A stretch of DNA of 64,000 nt from JAXMCK01 sp046349395 (GTDB taxonomy: Bacteria > Pseudomonadota > Alphaproteobacteria > Geminicoccales > Geminicoccaceae): the NCBI GenBank assembly GCA_046349395.1, contig JAXMCK010000006.1, positions 744,001 to 808,000 of the forward strand, read 5' to 3'. Shown piece by piece: positions 44,619 through 53,380 of the stretch (position 1 is the first letter of the stretch; each line of letters starts with the position of its first letter). Position numbers and translations under genes: made by a program. Below the pieces are notes generated by a model that did no database searches, was not told the origin of the DNA, and saw only the letters and a list, made by a program, of their open reading frames with translations.

Positions 44619-45800
44619 ATGTCGGCACCCGACCTCGCCACGTTCAGCACGCAATGGAACTACCCCACGACGGTGCTGTTCGGCGCCGGCAGCGTCCGCA
44701 AGCTGGCGAAGGCCTGCGAGGCCGCGGGGATCAGGCGTCCGCTCGTCGTGACCGACCCGGGTCTGGCGAAGCTGCCTCTCGCGGGCCAGGTGACGGGTAT
44801 CCTGTCAGAGGGTGGGCTGAGCCCGGCGCTGTTCAGCGACATCAAGCCGAACCCCATCGCCGCCAATGTCGCGGCCGGCCTCGCCGTGTTCCGCGAGGGC
44901 GGCCATGACGGTGTCGTGGCCCTGGGCGGCGGCAGCGGCCTCGATGCCGGCAAGGTGATCGCCTTCATGGCCGGCCAGACCCGGCCGATGTGGGACTTCG
45001 AGGATATCGGCGACTGGTGGAAGCGGGCGGATCCCGCCGGCATCAAGCCGATCGTCGCCGTGCCGACGACCGCCGGCACCGGCAGCGAGGTCGGCCGTGC
45101 CGGTGTCATCACCGACGAGACCACCCACACCAAGAAGATCATCTTCCATCCGGCGATGATGCCGAAGACGGCCATCCTCGATCCCGAGGTCACCGTCGGC
45201 CTGCCGGCGAAGCTGACGGCCGGCACGGGCATGGACGCCCTGGCCCACTGCCTCGAGGCCTATTGCGCGCCGGGCTTCCACCCGATGGCCGAGGGCATCG
45301 CCATTGAGGGCATCCGCCTCGTGAAGGAGTCGTTGCCGATCGCCTACCGCAACGGCGGCGACATCGCCGCCCGCGGCATGATGCTGAGCGCGTCGAGCAT
45401 GGGCGCCGTCGCCTTCCAGAAGGGCCTCGGCGCCATCCACAGCCTCTCGCACCCGATTGGTGCCATCTACGACACCCACCACGGCATGACGAATGCCGTC
45501 GTCATGCCCTACGTGCTCGTCTTCAACCGCCCCGTCATCGAGGAGAAGATGACCCGGCTCGCCGCCTGGCTGGACCTGCCGCAGCCGAGCTTCCGGGCGA
45601 TGCTGGATTGGATCCTCGCCATGCGCCGCGACCTCGGCGTGCCGCACACGCTGCAGGAGTTCGGCGTGCCGAACGACCGCTTCGCCGAACTCGCCGAGTT
45701 TGCGATCAAGGATCCGACGGCCGGCGGCAACCCACGCCCGTTCGACGCCGCACAGGCGAAGGCGATGCTGGACGCGGCCTGGAGCGGCAAGCTCGCCTGA
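44619..45800 (+). CDS. Iron-containing alcohol dehydrogenase
   Basis: Group III NAD(P)-dependent dehydrogenase, 393 aa. It has nucleotide-binding GVVALGGGSGLDAGK and VPTTAGTGSEVG. The iron ligands are probably D and H in MDALAHCLEAYCAPGFHP, with the further His of LGAIHSLSHPIGA and DTHHGM. The start ATG 44619 is the last in-frame Met before the domain. The gene stands alone between the RND hairpin and a flippase gene. The substrate aldehyde or alcohol is unknown. Confidence 0.88.
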   Translation: MSAPDLATFSTQWNYPTTVLFGAGSVRKLAKACEAAGIRRPLVVTDPGLAKLPLAGQVTGILSEGGLSPALFSDIKPNPIAANVAAGLAVFREGGHDGVVALGGGSGLDAGKVIAFMAGQTRPMWDFEDIGDWWKRADPAGIKPIVAVPTTAGTGSEVGRAGVITDETTHTKKIIFHPAMMPKTAILDPEVTVGLPAKLTAGTGMDALAHCLEAYCAPGFHPMAEGIAIEGIRLVKESLPIAYRNGGDIAARGMMLSASSMGAVAFQKGLGAIHSLSHPIGAIYDTHHGMTNAVVMPYVLVFNRPVIEEKMTRLAAWLDLPQPSFRAMLDWILAMRRDLGVPHTLQEFGVPNDRFAELAEFAIKDPTAGGNPRPFDAAQAKAMLDAAWSGKLA

Positions 45801-45810
45801 GCCAAAGGGC

Positions 45811-47130
45811 GTGAACCCCGCCCTCCTGGTCGACAGCCTCTGGGTCCTTCTCACCCGCCTCGTCATGCGGGCGGCGAACTTCCTCGTGTTCGTGGCGCTG
45901 GCCCGGGCGCTGACGACGGCCGAGTTCGGCTTCTATGGCTACGTCATCACGACCGCCCTCATCCTCTCGGTCTCGTTCGACCTCGGCTTCCGCCAGTCGG
46001 GTGCCTGGCTGATCGGCAAGGAGCCCCACCAGGAGCAGACCCTCGTCACCCATCTGGCGCTGGTGATCACCGTCGCCGGTGCCGTGGGCGTGCTGGTGTG
46101 CTGGCTCATGCTCCGGACGGGCACGTCCGTCACCGAGTACGGCCCTCTGGCCCTGCTGGCGGCGCTGAACGTCGCCCCGATGCTCTGCCTGCGCACGGGC
46201 CAGGGAGTGTTCCTCGGCCGCGGTGAACTGGGCAAGCTCAACCGCTCGGAGCTGATCTCGCGGGCCGTGGTGCTGCTGGGCACGCTGGGTCTCTGGGGCC
46301 TCGGCCGGCTCGACCTGACCTCGGCGCTCTGGGCGCTGCTGGCGGCGCACGTGTCCGCAGCCGCGTACCTTTTCTGGCAAATCGCGCCCGAAGTCCGACT
46401 GGCGAAGCTGGTCGACGTTCCCCTTCTGCGCCGCCTGTTCCGGCACGGCCTGGAGCTGTGGATCGCGCTCGTCCTCATGATCCTGTTGGGACGGATCGGG
46501 TTCTGGATCGTCGGCTGGCAACTCGGCGACGACGCTCTCGGCCTCTACTTCGGCGTGCAGCGCCTGGGCGAGATTCTGGTCGAGGTGGCGACCGCCGTCG
46601 GTGTGGTCATCTTCAGCCACGGCGTGCGCGCGAAGGACGCCCGCCAGTCCGCCGGCGAGGCGGTGCGGGTCGCCCGCCTCGTCACCTCCCTGATCGCGGT
46701 CCTCGTCGTCGCCTGCATGTTCATCGCCGCGCCGCTGCTGCACTTGGCGCTGGGCGCCGAATTCGCGACGCAGGCTTGGCCGTTCCGGCTCGTCATGCTG
46801 GGCACCATCGCCAACTGCTTCACGACGATGCTCTATCCCTGCCTGTCGGCCCAGGGCCTCGCCCGGTGGGGCATCGCCGCCTTTGCCGCGGGCGTGGCCA
46901 TGGCTGCCCTGGCTTTCTCCGCCCTCACACCGCTGCAGGGCCTGGTCGGTGCGGGCATCGCCTACATGCTGGCCCAACTGACGGTCGTCGCCCTGCTCGT
47001 CGCTGCCTATCGTCGGCGATTCGGCTTCAGCGCCGCCGAGGTCCTGCTGCCGCAGCGCGAGGATCTGCGCGACCTTCGGCTCATGCTGGGCCATCTCCGT
47101 TCGCGCGTCCTCGGCGGCCGTTCGGCGTGA
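45811..47130 (+). CDS. Polysaccharide/oligosaccharide flippase (MOP superfamily)
   Basis: A 439 aa membrane protein with about 12-14 hydrophobic helices. The N-terminal RAANFLVFVALARALTTAEF followed by GFYGYVITTALI is the signature of the Wzx-like polysaccharide synthesis family. It flips lipid-linked sugars across the inner membrane. The start is GTG 45811, 10 bp after the dehydrogenase. No glycan synthesis genes are immediately adjacent. Confidence 0.8.
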   Translation: MNPALLVDSLWVLLTRLVMRAANFLVFVALARALTTAEFGFYGYVITTALILSVSFDLGFRQSGAWLIGKEPHQEQTLVTHLALVITVAGAVGVLVCWLMLRTGTSVTEYGPLALLAALNVAPMLCLRTGQGVFLGRGELGKLNRSELISRAVVLLGTLGLWGLGRLDLTSALWALLAAHVSAAAYLFWQIAPEVRLAKLVDVPLLRRLFRHGLELWIALVLMILLGRIGFWIVGWQLGDDALGLYFGVQRLGEILVEVATAVGVVIFSHGVRAKDARQSAGEAVRVARLVTSLIAVLVVACMFIAAPLLHLALGAEFATQAWPFRLVMLGTIANCFTTMLYPCLSAQGLARWGIAAFAAGVAMAALAFSALTPLQGLVGAGIAYMLAQLTVVALLVAAYRRRFGFSAAEVLLPQREDLRDLRLMLGHLRSRVLGGRSA

Positions 47131-47174
47131 GACTCCTGGCCGTAACCCCCTCCGGCCCCTAGGTAGTCGACAGG

Positions 47175-48293
47175 ATGGCGCTTCCGGCAGAGAGGGTGAT
47201 GCCGAACTCGATCGTGGCCGCAGCCTGGCTCATCGTCGTCATTCTGGTCGGCGCGCTGCTCGTCATCGGCCGCGACGTGCTCATTCCCTTGGCGCTGGCG
47301 GTGCTGATCTGGCAGCTGATCAACGCCATCGCCGCCCGCTACCGCAAGGTGCGGATCCGCGGCCAGACACCCAACACCTGGCTCCGCCTCACTCTCGCGG
47401 TCGCGACCATCGTGCTGGCGCTCATCCTGGTGAGCAACCTGATCGTCGACAATGTGGGTGCGGTCACCGCCGCTGCGCCGCGCTACGAGCAGAACCTCTC
47501 GCAGGTCCTGCCGCACATCGCAGCCACCTTCGGCCTGCCGGCCCCCCCGCGCCTCGGCGAGATGCTCGGCCATATCGACATCGGCGCCTGGATCGGCAGC
47601 ATCTCCACGACTCTCGGCGCCTTTGCCGGCAATATCGGGCTCGTCGCCCTCTACGTCGCCTTCATGCTGTTCGAGCAGGAGAGCTTCGACCGCAAGATCG
47701 ACCGGCTGTTCCCCGACCCCGCCCGGGCTGCCGAGGTCCGTCGCCTGCTCGGCCACATGGAGCGGCGGATCGAGCGCTACCTTTGGATCAAGACGATCCT
47801 CAGCGTGCTGGCAGCCGTCCTCTCCTGGTTCGTGCTGCTGGCGGTGGGCGTCGACTACGCCGCGTTCTGGGCGCTGATCGTCTTCATGCTGAGCTACATC
47901 CCGACGATCGGCGCCATCTTCGGCGTGATGTTTCCGGCCCTGCTCACGCTGCTGCAGTTCGGCGCCATCGGCCCCTTCCTCGTCGTGACGATCGGGCTCG
48001 GCATCATCCAGTTCGGCCTGCACAATGTGCTGGAGCCGAAGCTGATGGGCCACTCGCTCAATCTCAGCCCCGTCGTGATGATCCTCTCGCTGGCGGTCTG
48101 GGGCAGCATGTGGGGGGTCGCCGGCATGTTCTTGTGCGTGCCGATCATGGTCATCGCCATGATCATCTGCGCCCACTTCACGACGACCCGGCCGATCGCC
48201 CTCCTGATGTCGGCCACGGGCGAGCTGGAGCGCGACGTGCCGGACCCTGCCAAGCGTGCAGCTCCGTTGCCAGCGGCGATGTCACAGGCATAG
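47175..48293 (+). CDS. AI-2E family transporter (TqsA/PerM-like)
   Basis: A 372 aa protein with about eight membrane helices. Family landmarks are LIPLALAVLIWQLINAI near the N-terminus, GLVALYVAFMLFEQESFDRK, RIERYLWIKTILSVLAA, GVDYAAFWALIVFMLSYIP and LEPKLMGHSLNLSPVVMILSL. The substrate may be a proton-coupled small molecule or ion rather than autoinducer-2. ATG 47175 is used. It stands alone in the same orientation as its neighbours. Confidence 0.85.
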   Translation: MALPAERVMPNSIVAAAWLIVVILVGALLVIGRDVLIPLALAVLIWQLINAIAARYRKVRIRGQTPNTWLRLTLAVATIVLALILVSNLIVDNVGAVTAAAPRYEQNLSQVLPHIAATFGLPAPPRLGEMLGHIDIGAWIGSISTTLGAFAGNIGLVALYVAFMLFEQESFDRKIDRLFPDPARAAEVRRLLGHMERRIERYLWIKTILSVLAAVLSWFVLLAVGVDYAAFWALIVFMLSYIPTIGAIFGVMFPALLTLLQFGAIGPFLVVTIGLGIIQFGLHNVLEPKLMGHSLNLSPVVMILSLAVWGSMWGVAGMFLCVPIMVIAMIICAHFTTTRPIALLMSATGELERDVPDPAKRAAPLPAAMSQA

Positions 48294-48348
48294 TGCGCAG
48301 CCGTGGCGGAGGGCGCGACCCTCCGGGGCAAAGACAAGGGGCAGGCAG

Positions 48349-49224
48349 ATGCTGAGCACCGTAAGGCCGCGGCGCAGCGTTCTCTACATGCCGGGATCCA
48401 ACGCCAGGGCGCTCGAGAAGGCCCGGACGCTGCCGGCCGACGGCCTGATCCTCGACCTCGAGGATGCCGTCTCGCCCGATGCCAAGGCGCACGGCCGCGA
48501 CGAGATCGTGGAGGCGCTGAGCCATCGCAGCGCCTATGGCAAGCGCGAGCTGATCGTCCGGGTGAACGGGCTCGACACGCCTTGGGGCCATCGCGACCTC
48601 GTTGTCATGGCGACGGCAGGTGCCGATGCGATCCTGCTGCCCAAGGTCGAGAGTGCCGACACGGTGCGCCGTGCCGCCGCCGTGCTGACCGCCGCCGGAG
48701 CACCGGCCGGCCTGCCGATCTGGTGCATGATGGAGACGCCCCGCGGCATCCTGCGCGCCGAGGAGATCGCCGATCACGGCCGGGTCGCCTGCTTGGTGAT
48801 GGGTACCTCGGACCTCGCGAAGGACCTGCGCGCCCTGCACACGCCGCTCCGGCTGCCGATGCTGGTGGCTCTCGAAGCCTGCATGCTGGCGGCCCGCGCC
48901 GCCGGCATCGCGATCCTCGACGGCGTGCATCTCGACCTCAACGACGACGCCGGCTTCGTCGAGGCCTGCCGCCAGGGTCGCGAGGTCGGCTTCGACGGCA
49001 AGACGCTGATCCACCCGAAGCAGATCGGCCCGGCCAACGAGGCCTTCGGCCCGACCGAGGAAGCCGTCGCCTGGGCGCGGCGGATCATCGAGGCCTTCGA
49101 CGACGCAAGGACGCAGGGTAAGGGTGTGGTCGTCGTCGACGGCAAGCTGGTCGAGAGCCTGCACGTCGCCGACGCGCGCCGCACCGTGGTACTGGCCGAG
49201 GCCATCGCCGCCGGCCTGGATTAG
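48349..49224 (+). CDS. HpcH/HpaI aldolase/citrate-lyase family CoA ester lyase
   Basis: A 291 aa TIM-barrel enzyme of the CitE/malyl-CoA family. It has SVLYMPGSNARALEKA, the metal-ligand LILDLEDAVSPDAK, AILLPKVESAD, WCMMETPRGIL and GKTLIHPKQIGPAN. Such enzymes split malyl-CoA or beta-methylmalyl-CoA, or act as malyl-CoA thioesterases (Mcl2-like). A mesaconyl-CoA hydratase gene lies about 1.4 kb away, which supports a link to methylmalyl-CoA metabolism. ATG 48349 has an AAGGGG-like ribosome site. Confidence 0.82.
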   Translation: MLSTVRPRRSVLYMPGSNARALEKARTLPADGLILDLEDAVSPDAKAHGRDEIVEALSHRSAYGKRELIVRVNGLDTPWGHRDLVVMATAGADAILLPKVESADTVRRAAAVLTAAGAPAGLPIWCMMETPRGILRAEEIADHGRVACLVMGTSDLAKDLRALHTPLRLPMLVALEACMLAARAAGIAILDGVHLDLNDDAGFVEACRQGREVGFDGKTLIHPKQIGPANEAFGPTEEAVAWARRIIEAFDDARTQGKGVVVVDGKLVESLHVADARRTVVLAEAIAAGLD

Positions 49225-50501
49225 AGATCTTCTCGGCCGCGCATCAGGCCGAGATCGTCCTTCGGCAGCGGCCGGCCGAGCAGGCCGTCGCGGCGCAAGA
49301 CCAGGACCGCGGCGAGCAGCCCGAAGACGAGCACGTCGCGCCAGGCCGAGGGGAAGTAGGCGGACCACAGGGTCTCGATGAACCCCAGCAGGACGCCGCC
49401 CAGCATCGCCCCGCCGGGCGAGCCGATACCGCCGACGATGGCGGCCGTCAGGCCTTTGAAACCGAGCATGGTGCCCATCGCGAAGTCGACCACGCCGTAG
49501 TGGATCGCCATCACGGCACCGGCGAGTCCGGCCAGCGCACCGCCGCAGGCCAGGGCGCCGGCGGAAAAGCGGGCCGTGTCCACACCCACGAGGCCCGCCA
49601 TCCCCGGATCGTCGGCGCAGGCGCGGTAGCTGCGACCGACGGCTGTACGCTTGAGGACGCCCAGAGCAAGCAGGGCAACCGCACAGGCCAGGGCGGCGAC
49701 GAGCAGCGCGCCGGCCGAGATCGCGAGGCTCCGCGAGCCGTCGGACCAAGCCAGCGCCGGCCAGCCGAAGACCGGGGCGATCCACCCTACCCGCGAGCCC
49801 TGGGCGAGCCGCAGGCCCTCGCTGATGACCAGTGCGAGACCGATAGTAGCGATAAGCGGCGCCTGCGACGGCCGGCGTCGCAGCGGGCGGAAGACCAGCC
49901 GGTCGGTCGCGAAGCCCAGGATGCCGCCCGTGCCGGCGGCGAAAAGGACAGCCAGCAGCACGCCCGGCACGGTCGGCAGCGAGCCGGCCATGGACATGCC
50001 CGTGCCGACGAGGGCCGCGTAGGAGGCGGCGGCACAGACCTCGCCATAGGCTAGATTGATGCGGCCGAGGATGCCGTAGACCAGTGCATAGCCCAGGGCC
50101 AGGAGCGCGTAGAGGCCGGCCGGGGCCACGGCGTTCAACAGTTGCTGGGCGAGGTAGACGGCCGGGCCCATGCTGCCCGGAGGTGTTCCGGCGCGCGGCA
50201 GCCAGTAGGTCTTGAGCAGGAACAGCGTGGCCGGCGTGACCTCCCCGCCAGGATCGAGGAGCACGCGGTCGAGGACGAGGTCCTCGCGGCCGAAACTGGT
50301 GGGCTCGAAGTCGCAGGTGATCGACGTGCCGCGGCCGTTGGTCAGCGTGACGGAGTCCGCCTTGCGGCCGGAGGGCTCCGCCCCCGGGGCCGCGTCCGGT
50401 ACCAGCGCCACCAGAGCCGAGCGGCAGATCGCCGCCTTCCTCGGATCCTCGCCGCCGCAGGCGGCGAGCGACAAAGTGAGGCACAGGCAGAGCAGTGCCA
50501 T
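49221..50501 (-). CDS. LivH-type branched-chain amino-acid ABC permease with lipobox-like N-terminus
   Basis: A 426 aa protein. Residues from about 130 form the LivH permease: LLALGYALVYGILGRINLAYGE, FRPLRRRPSQAPLIATIGLA, RSYRACADDPGMAGLVGVDT, AIVGGIGSPGGAMLGG. Residues 1-120 are unusual: a signal-like LSLAACGG with a Cys right after the hydrophobic core, then a soluble stretch (ICRSALVALVPDAAP and ITCDFEPTSFG) before the first permease helix. I place the start at ATG 50501. It is convergent with the CoA lyase (4 bp overlap) and divergent from the hydratase. No LivM, LivG, LivF or binding protein is in the window. Confidence 0.8.
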   Translation of the reverse strand: MALLCLCLTLSLAACGGEDPRKAAICRSALVALVPDAAPGAEPSGRKADSVTLTNGRGTSITCDFEPTSFGREDLVLDRVLLDPGGEVTPATLFLLKTYWLPRAGTPPGSMGPAVYLAQQLLNAVAPAGLYALLALGYALVYGILGRINLAYGEVCAAASYAALVGTGMSMAGSLPTVPGVLLAVLFAAGTGGILGFATDRLVFRPLRRRPSQAPLIATIGLALVISEGLRLAQGSRVGWIAPVFGWPALAWSDGSRSLAISAGALLVAALACAVALLALGVLKRTAVGRSYRACADDPGMAGLVGVDTARFSAGALACGGALAGLAGAVMAIHYGVVDFAMGTMLGFKGLTAAIVGGIGSPGGAMLGGVLLGFIETLWSAYFPSAWRDVLVFGLLAAVLVLRRDGLLGRPLPKDDLGLMRGREDL

Positions 50502-50586
50502 CCGCACGGGGGCGGCTAGGTTGCGGCCCGCGGTTCCCGGGCACGGCAGCAGGCCCGGATCGCGCGGCTTCAGCGGCGGGACGGGC

Positions 50587-51645
50587 ATGGACAAGACCAG
50601 CACCGGCAATTTCTTTGAGGACTTCGCGCTGGGGCAGATCCTGCGCCATGCCACGCCGCGGACGGTGACGGTCGGCGATGTGGCGCTCTACACGGCACTC
50701 ACGGGCTCCCGCTTCGCGCAGCACTGTTCCGACCCGTTCGCGCGCGGCAACGGCCTGGAAAGAGCCCCGATCGACGGACTCCTGGCCTTTCATATCGTCT
50801 TCGGCAAGACGGTGCCCGACATCTCGCGCAACGCCGTCGCCAATCTCGGCTATGCCGACGGCCTCTTCCACGACCACGTCTTTCCGGGCGAGACCCTCTC
50901 CGCGACCTCCGAGGTGATCGGCTTGAAGGAGGTCAGCGCCGGGGATGCCGGCATCGTCTATGTCCGCACAAAGGGCCAAGCGGACGATGGCAGGCCGGTG
51001 CTCGACTATTGCCGCTGGGTGATGGTCCGCAAGCGCGACCGGTCGGCAAAGGCGCCGAAGCCGCATGTCCCGGACCTGCCGAAGGCGGTAACGGCCGACA
51101 GGCTCGCCATCCCGGCGGGTCTCGCCCCGCGCCGCATCGACCCGGCCGCCTCCGGCTCGCCCTTCTTCTTCGAGGACTACAAGGTGGGCGAGCGCATCGA
51201 CCATGTCGACGGCATGGGGGTGATGGACAGCGAGCACCGGACGGCGACGCGGCTCTACCAGAACACCTCGCGGGTTCATTTCGACGACCATCGCGAGCGG
51301 GCCGGCCGCCTGGGTGCGTGCGTGGTCTATGGCGGTGTGGTCATCTCCATCGCCCGGGCGCTGAGCTTCAACGGACTCGGCAACATCCTCCACCTGCTGG
51401 CGATCAATGCCGGCACGCACGCCAATCCCTGCCTTGCGGGCGACACTGTCTACGCCTGGTCCGAGGTGCTGGACGCGGCCCCGCTGCGGCACGACCTGGG
51501 CGCCCTGCGCCTGCGCCTCGTCGCCGCCAAGAACCGTTCCTGCGCCGACTTCCCGCTGCGGGACCCAGCCGGCAAGTATCTGCCCGAGATCCTGCTCGAC
51601 TTCGACTACTGGGCTCTGATGCCCACCCGGGCATCCGCAAGCTGA
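50587..51645 (+). CDS. mch: Mesaconyl-CoA hydratase (MaoC double hot-dog, MeaC/Mch)
   Basis: Hydrates mesaconyl-CoA to beta-methylmalyl-CoA, a step of the ethylmalonyl-CoA pathway. It is 352 aa. The N-terminus GNFFEDFALGQILRHATPRT, SRFAQHCSDPFARGNG, GLLAFHIVFGKTVPDISRNA and WVMVRKRD are hallmark stretches of MeaC. A second hot-dog half holds FFFEDYKVGERIDHVDGMGV. ATG 50587 begins just before the conserved N-terminus. It is divergent from LivH with 85 bp between. The other ethylmalonyl-CoA pathway genes (ccr, mcd) are not in the window. Confidence 0.88.
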   Translation: MDKTSTGNFFEDFALGQILRHATPRTVTVGDVALYTALTGSRFAQHCSDPFARGNGLERAPIDGLLAFHIVFGKTVPDISRNAVANLGYADGLFHDHVFPGETLSATSEVIGLKEVSAGDAGIVYVRTKGQADDGRPVLDYCRWVMVRKRDRSAKAPKPHVPDLPKAVTADRLAIPAGLAPRRIDPAASGSPFFFEDYKVGERIDHVDGMGVMDSEHRTATRLYQNTSRVHFDDHRERAGRLGACVVYGGVVISIARALSFNGLGNILHLLAINAGTHANPCLAGDTVYAWSEVLDAAPLRHDLGALRLRLVAAKNRSCADFPLRDPAGKYLPEILLDFDYWALMPTRASAS

Positions 51646-51702
51646 CGGAGTTGCCCAATCAACTGGTTCGGTGAAGCCGCTCCCGTCCAGGCGCAGCCAC
51701 AA

Positions 51703-51739
51703 TAGGATATTGATCCTAGCGCATCAAGTCTGCTATACC
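51703..51739 (+). promoter_or_regulatory. Promoter with overlapping inverted repeat before a conserved hypothetical gene
   Basis: TTGATC (51710-51715) and TATACC (51734-51739) spaced 18 bp make a good sigma-70-like promoter. A perfect inverted repeat TAGGAT-N4-ATCCTA (51703-51718) covers the -35, as expected for a repressor site. The predicted transcription start falls near 51746, on the best ATG of the gene. Confidence 0.45.
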
Positions 51740-51745
51740 GATGGC

Positions 51746-52411
51746 ATGCCCCGCACCCGCTCTTCCGCCTCTTCACCCCGGCCGCTGCTGTCCGGCCGCC
51801 GGGCCATGGCGGTGCGGCGGGTGGCGGTGGGGCAGGAGGTGGCGGTGGCCGCCAAAGCCTGCGGCATGGACGAGGCCGAGATCCAGGCCATGCTCGGCGA
51901 CGCCCGCATGGCGAAGGTGCTGGCCACCTATCGCGATCTGCTGGTCCTGCCCGACCCGATCCGGCTGAAGATGCTGGACGCCGTCTGCATGCAGGTCGTG
52001 CTGGAAGCGGTCGAGGAGCGGGAGCCGCGCGTCTGCGTCTGGTACTTCCACGAGAGCAGCCGAGACCGCCTCCCCTGGGAGGTGCTGGCCCGCTCGCTGG
52101 AGCGGATGCTGAAGCGCAAGCCGCCGGCCGTACCGCTCAGCCGGCCGCCGCCGGTCCCGCCCGAGCCGCTCGCCTGCGATCCCATGTCCGATGCCTATGC
52201 CGCCCGCGCCCGCCTGCGGGTCCTGGCCCAACTGCGCCTGCGCGTGCTGGAGGAACTGGCCGACCGCCGCGCCGACCTCCTCGACGAGCTGGGCCACGAC
52301 CCCGCGAAGGCCGCACCCGCGTCCCTCGACTGGAGCCACGGCATCGCTCTTCCGCCCATGCCGGCGGCGACCATCCGGGCGCCGGTGCCGGAGCCCCGCG
52401 CCGGGCCGTAG
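51746..52411 (+). CDS. Conserved hypothetical protein
   Basis: A 221 aa protein I do not recognise. The first 25 residues are basic and Ser/Pro-rich. Residues about 30-130 look like a helical domain (EVAVAAKACGMDEAEIQAML, LPDPIRLKMLDAVCMQVVLE and VCVWYFHESSRDRLPWEVL), compatible with a DNA-binding helix-turn-helix. The rest is proline-rich then helical. ATG 51746 fits the promoter directly upstream. An earlier in-frame ATG (51671) lies before that promoter and is unlikely. The next gene is convergent. Confidence 0.55.
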   Translation: MPRTRSSASSPRPLLSGRRAMAVRRVAVGQEVAVAAKACGMDEAEIQAMLGDARMAKVLATYRDLLVLPDPIRLKMLDAVCMQVVLEAVEEREPRVCVWYFHESSRDRLPWEVLARSLERMLKRKPPAVPLSRPPPVPPEPLACDPMSDAYAARARLRVLAQLRLRVLEELADRRADLLDELGHDPAKAAPASLDWSHGIALPPMPAATIRAPVPEPRAGP

Positions 52412-52518
52412 GCGCCCAGTTGCACATCCCCGCCCCGGACACCCACCTCCAGCCCCACCGCAGATCACGAAGCCAGCCCCCAGCCAGATAAGGCTGAACG
52501 GGGCCGATGCGCGTTGGT

Positions 52519-53376
52519 CTACCGGCGCGTGACCGGGATGTTGTCGATCAGCCGGACATGGCCGAGGTGCGCAGCCGCTAGAAGGCGCCCGGGCGTGTCG
52601 CCGAGCTGGTCGAGGGGCTCCAGGGTCTCGGCGTCGCGGAGCTCGACATAGTCGACGGGGGAGAAGCCCTCGGTGACGAGTCGGTTGACGGCGGTCTCGA
52701 GGCGGGGGGCGGCGGGGGCGCCGTCGCCCAGCGCGTCGGCGGTCTCGCAGAGGATACGGTAGATAGCGGGTGCCGTGCGGCGGGCCTCGGGCGTGAGGTA
52801 GAGGTTGCGCGAGGACATGGCGAGGCCGTCGGGCTCGCGGCGCGTCGGACAGGCCTCGATCCGGGTCGGAATGTCGAGGTCGCGGGCGAGTCGCTTCACG
52901 ACCTGGAGCTGCTGATAGTCCTTCTCGCCGAAGACGGCGATGTCGGCCTGCACCTGGTTGAGGAGCTTCGTCACCACCGTCGCCACACCACGGAAGAAGT
53001 GCGGCCGGGTGACGGCGCAAAGACCTTCGCTGAGGCCCTCGACCTTCACCCAGGTGCGGTGGTCGGGGGCGTACATGCTCTCGACCGTCGGCATCCAGAC
53101 GAGATGGACGCCCAGGGCCTGCAGCTTGGCAAGGTCGCCCGCCTCGTCGCGGGGGTAGCGGGCGAGGTCCTCGTGCGGGGCGAACTGGGTCGGGTTGACG
53201 AAGATCGAGACGACGACGCGCTCGCAGCGGTCCAGGGCGTGGCGGACGAGGTCGAGATGGCCCTCGTGCAGGGCACCCATGGTGGGCACGAGGCCGACGG
53301 TGAGGCGGGCGTCGCGCCATTCGCGCACGATGGCGCGCAGGCCCGGAACGGTGGCGACGGTGGCGGGTCCGGGCAT
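52519..53376 (-). CDS. panC: Pantothenate synthetase
   Basis: Joins pantoate and beta-alanine with ATP to make pantothenate, 285 aa. The N-terminal VGLVPTMGALHEGHLDLV holds the HIGH-type ATP site. VSIFVNPTQFAPHEDL, VFGEKDYQQLQVVKRL and GLAMSSRNLYLTPE are all conserved PanC segments. The start ATG 53376 is 4 bp after the panB stop. The frame extends further upstream but only as a panB shadow. It forms an operon with panB for coenzyme A precursor synthesis. Confidence 0.94.
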   Translation of the reverse strand: MPGPATVATVPGLRAIVREWRDARLTVGLVPTMGALHEGHLDLVRHALDRCERVVVSIFVNPTQFAPHEDLARYPRDEAGDLAKLQALGVHLVWMPTVESMYAPDHRTWVKVEGLSEGLCAVTRPHFFRGVATVVTKLLNQVQADIAVFGEKDYQQLQVVKRLARDLDIPTRIEACPTRREPDGLAMSSRNLYLTPEARRTAPAIYRILCETADALGDGAPAAPRLETAVNRLVTEGFSPVDYVELRDAETLEPLDQLGDTPGRLLAAAHLGHVRLIDNIPVTRR

Positions 53377-53380
53377 GGCG

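Noticed and set aside
41007..44654. Long antisense frames opposite the RND pump
   Set aside because: They are His/Asp/Arg-rich, mirror the codon bias of the pump gene and show no recognisable domain.
48178..51702. Very long minus-strand open frame (over 1100 codons)
   Set aside because: It crosses the CoA lyase, LivH and mesaconyl-CoA hydratase genes in the wrong frame and has Arg/Ala/Pro-rich content with no conserved motifs. It is a high-GC shadow.
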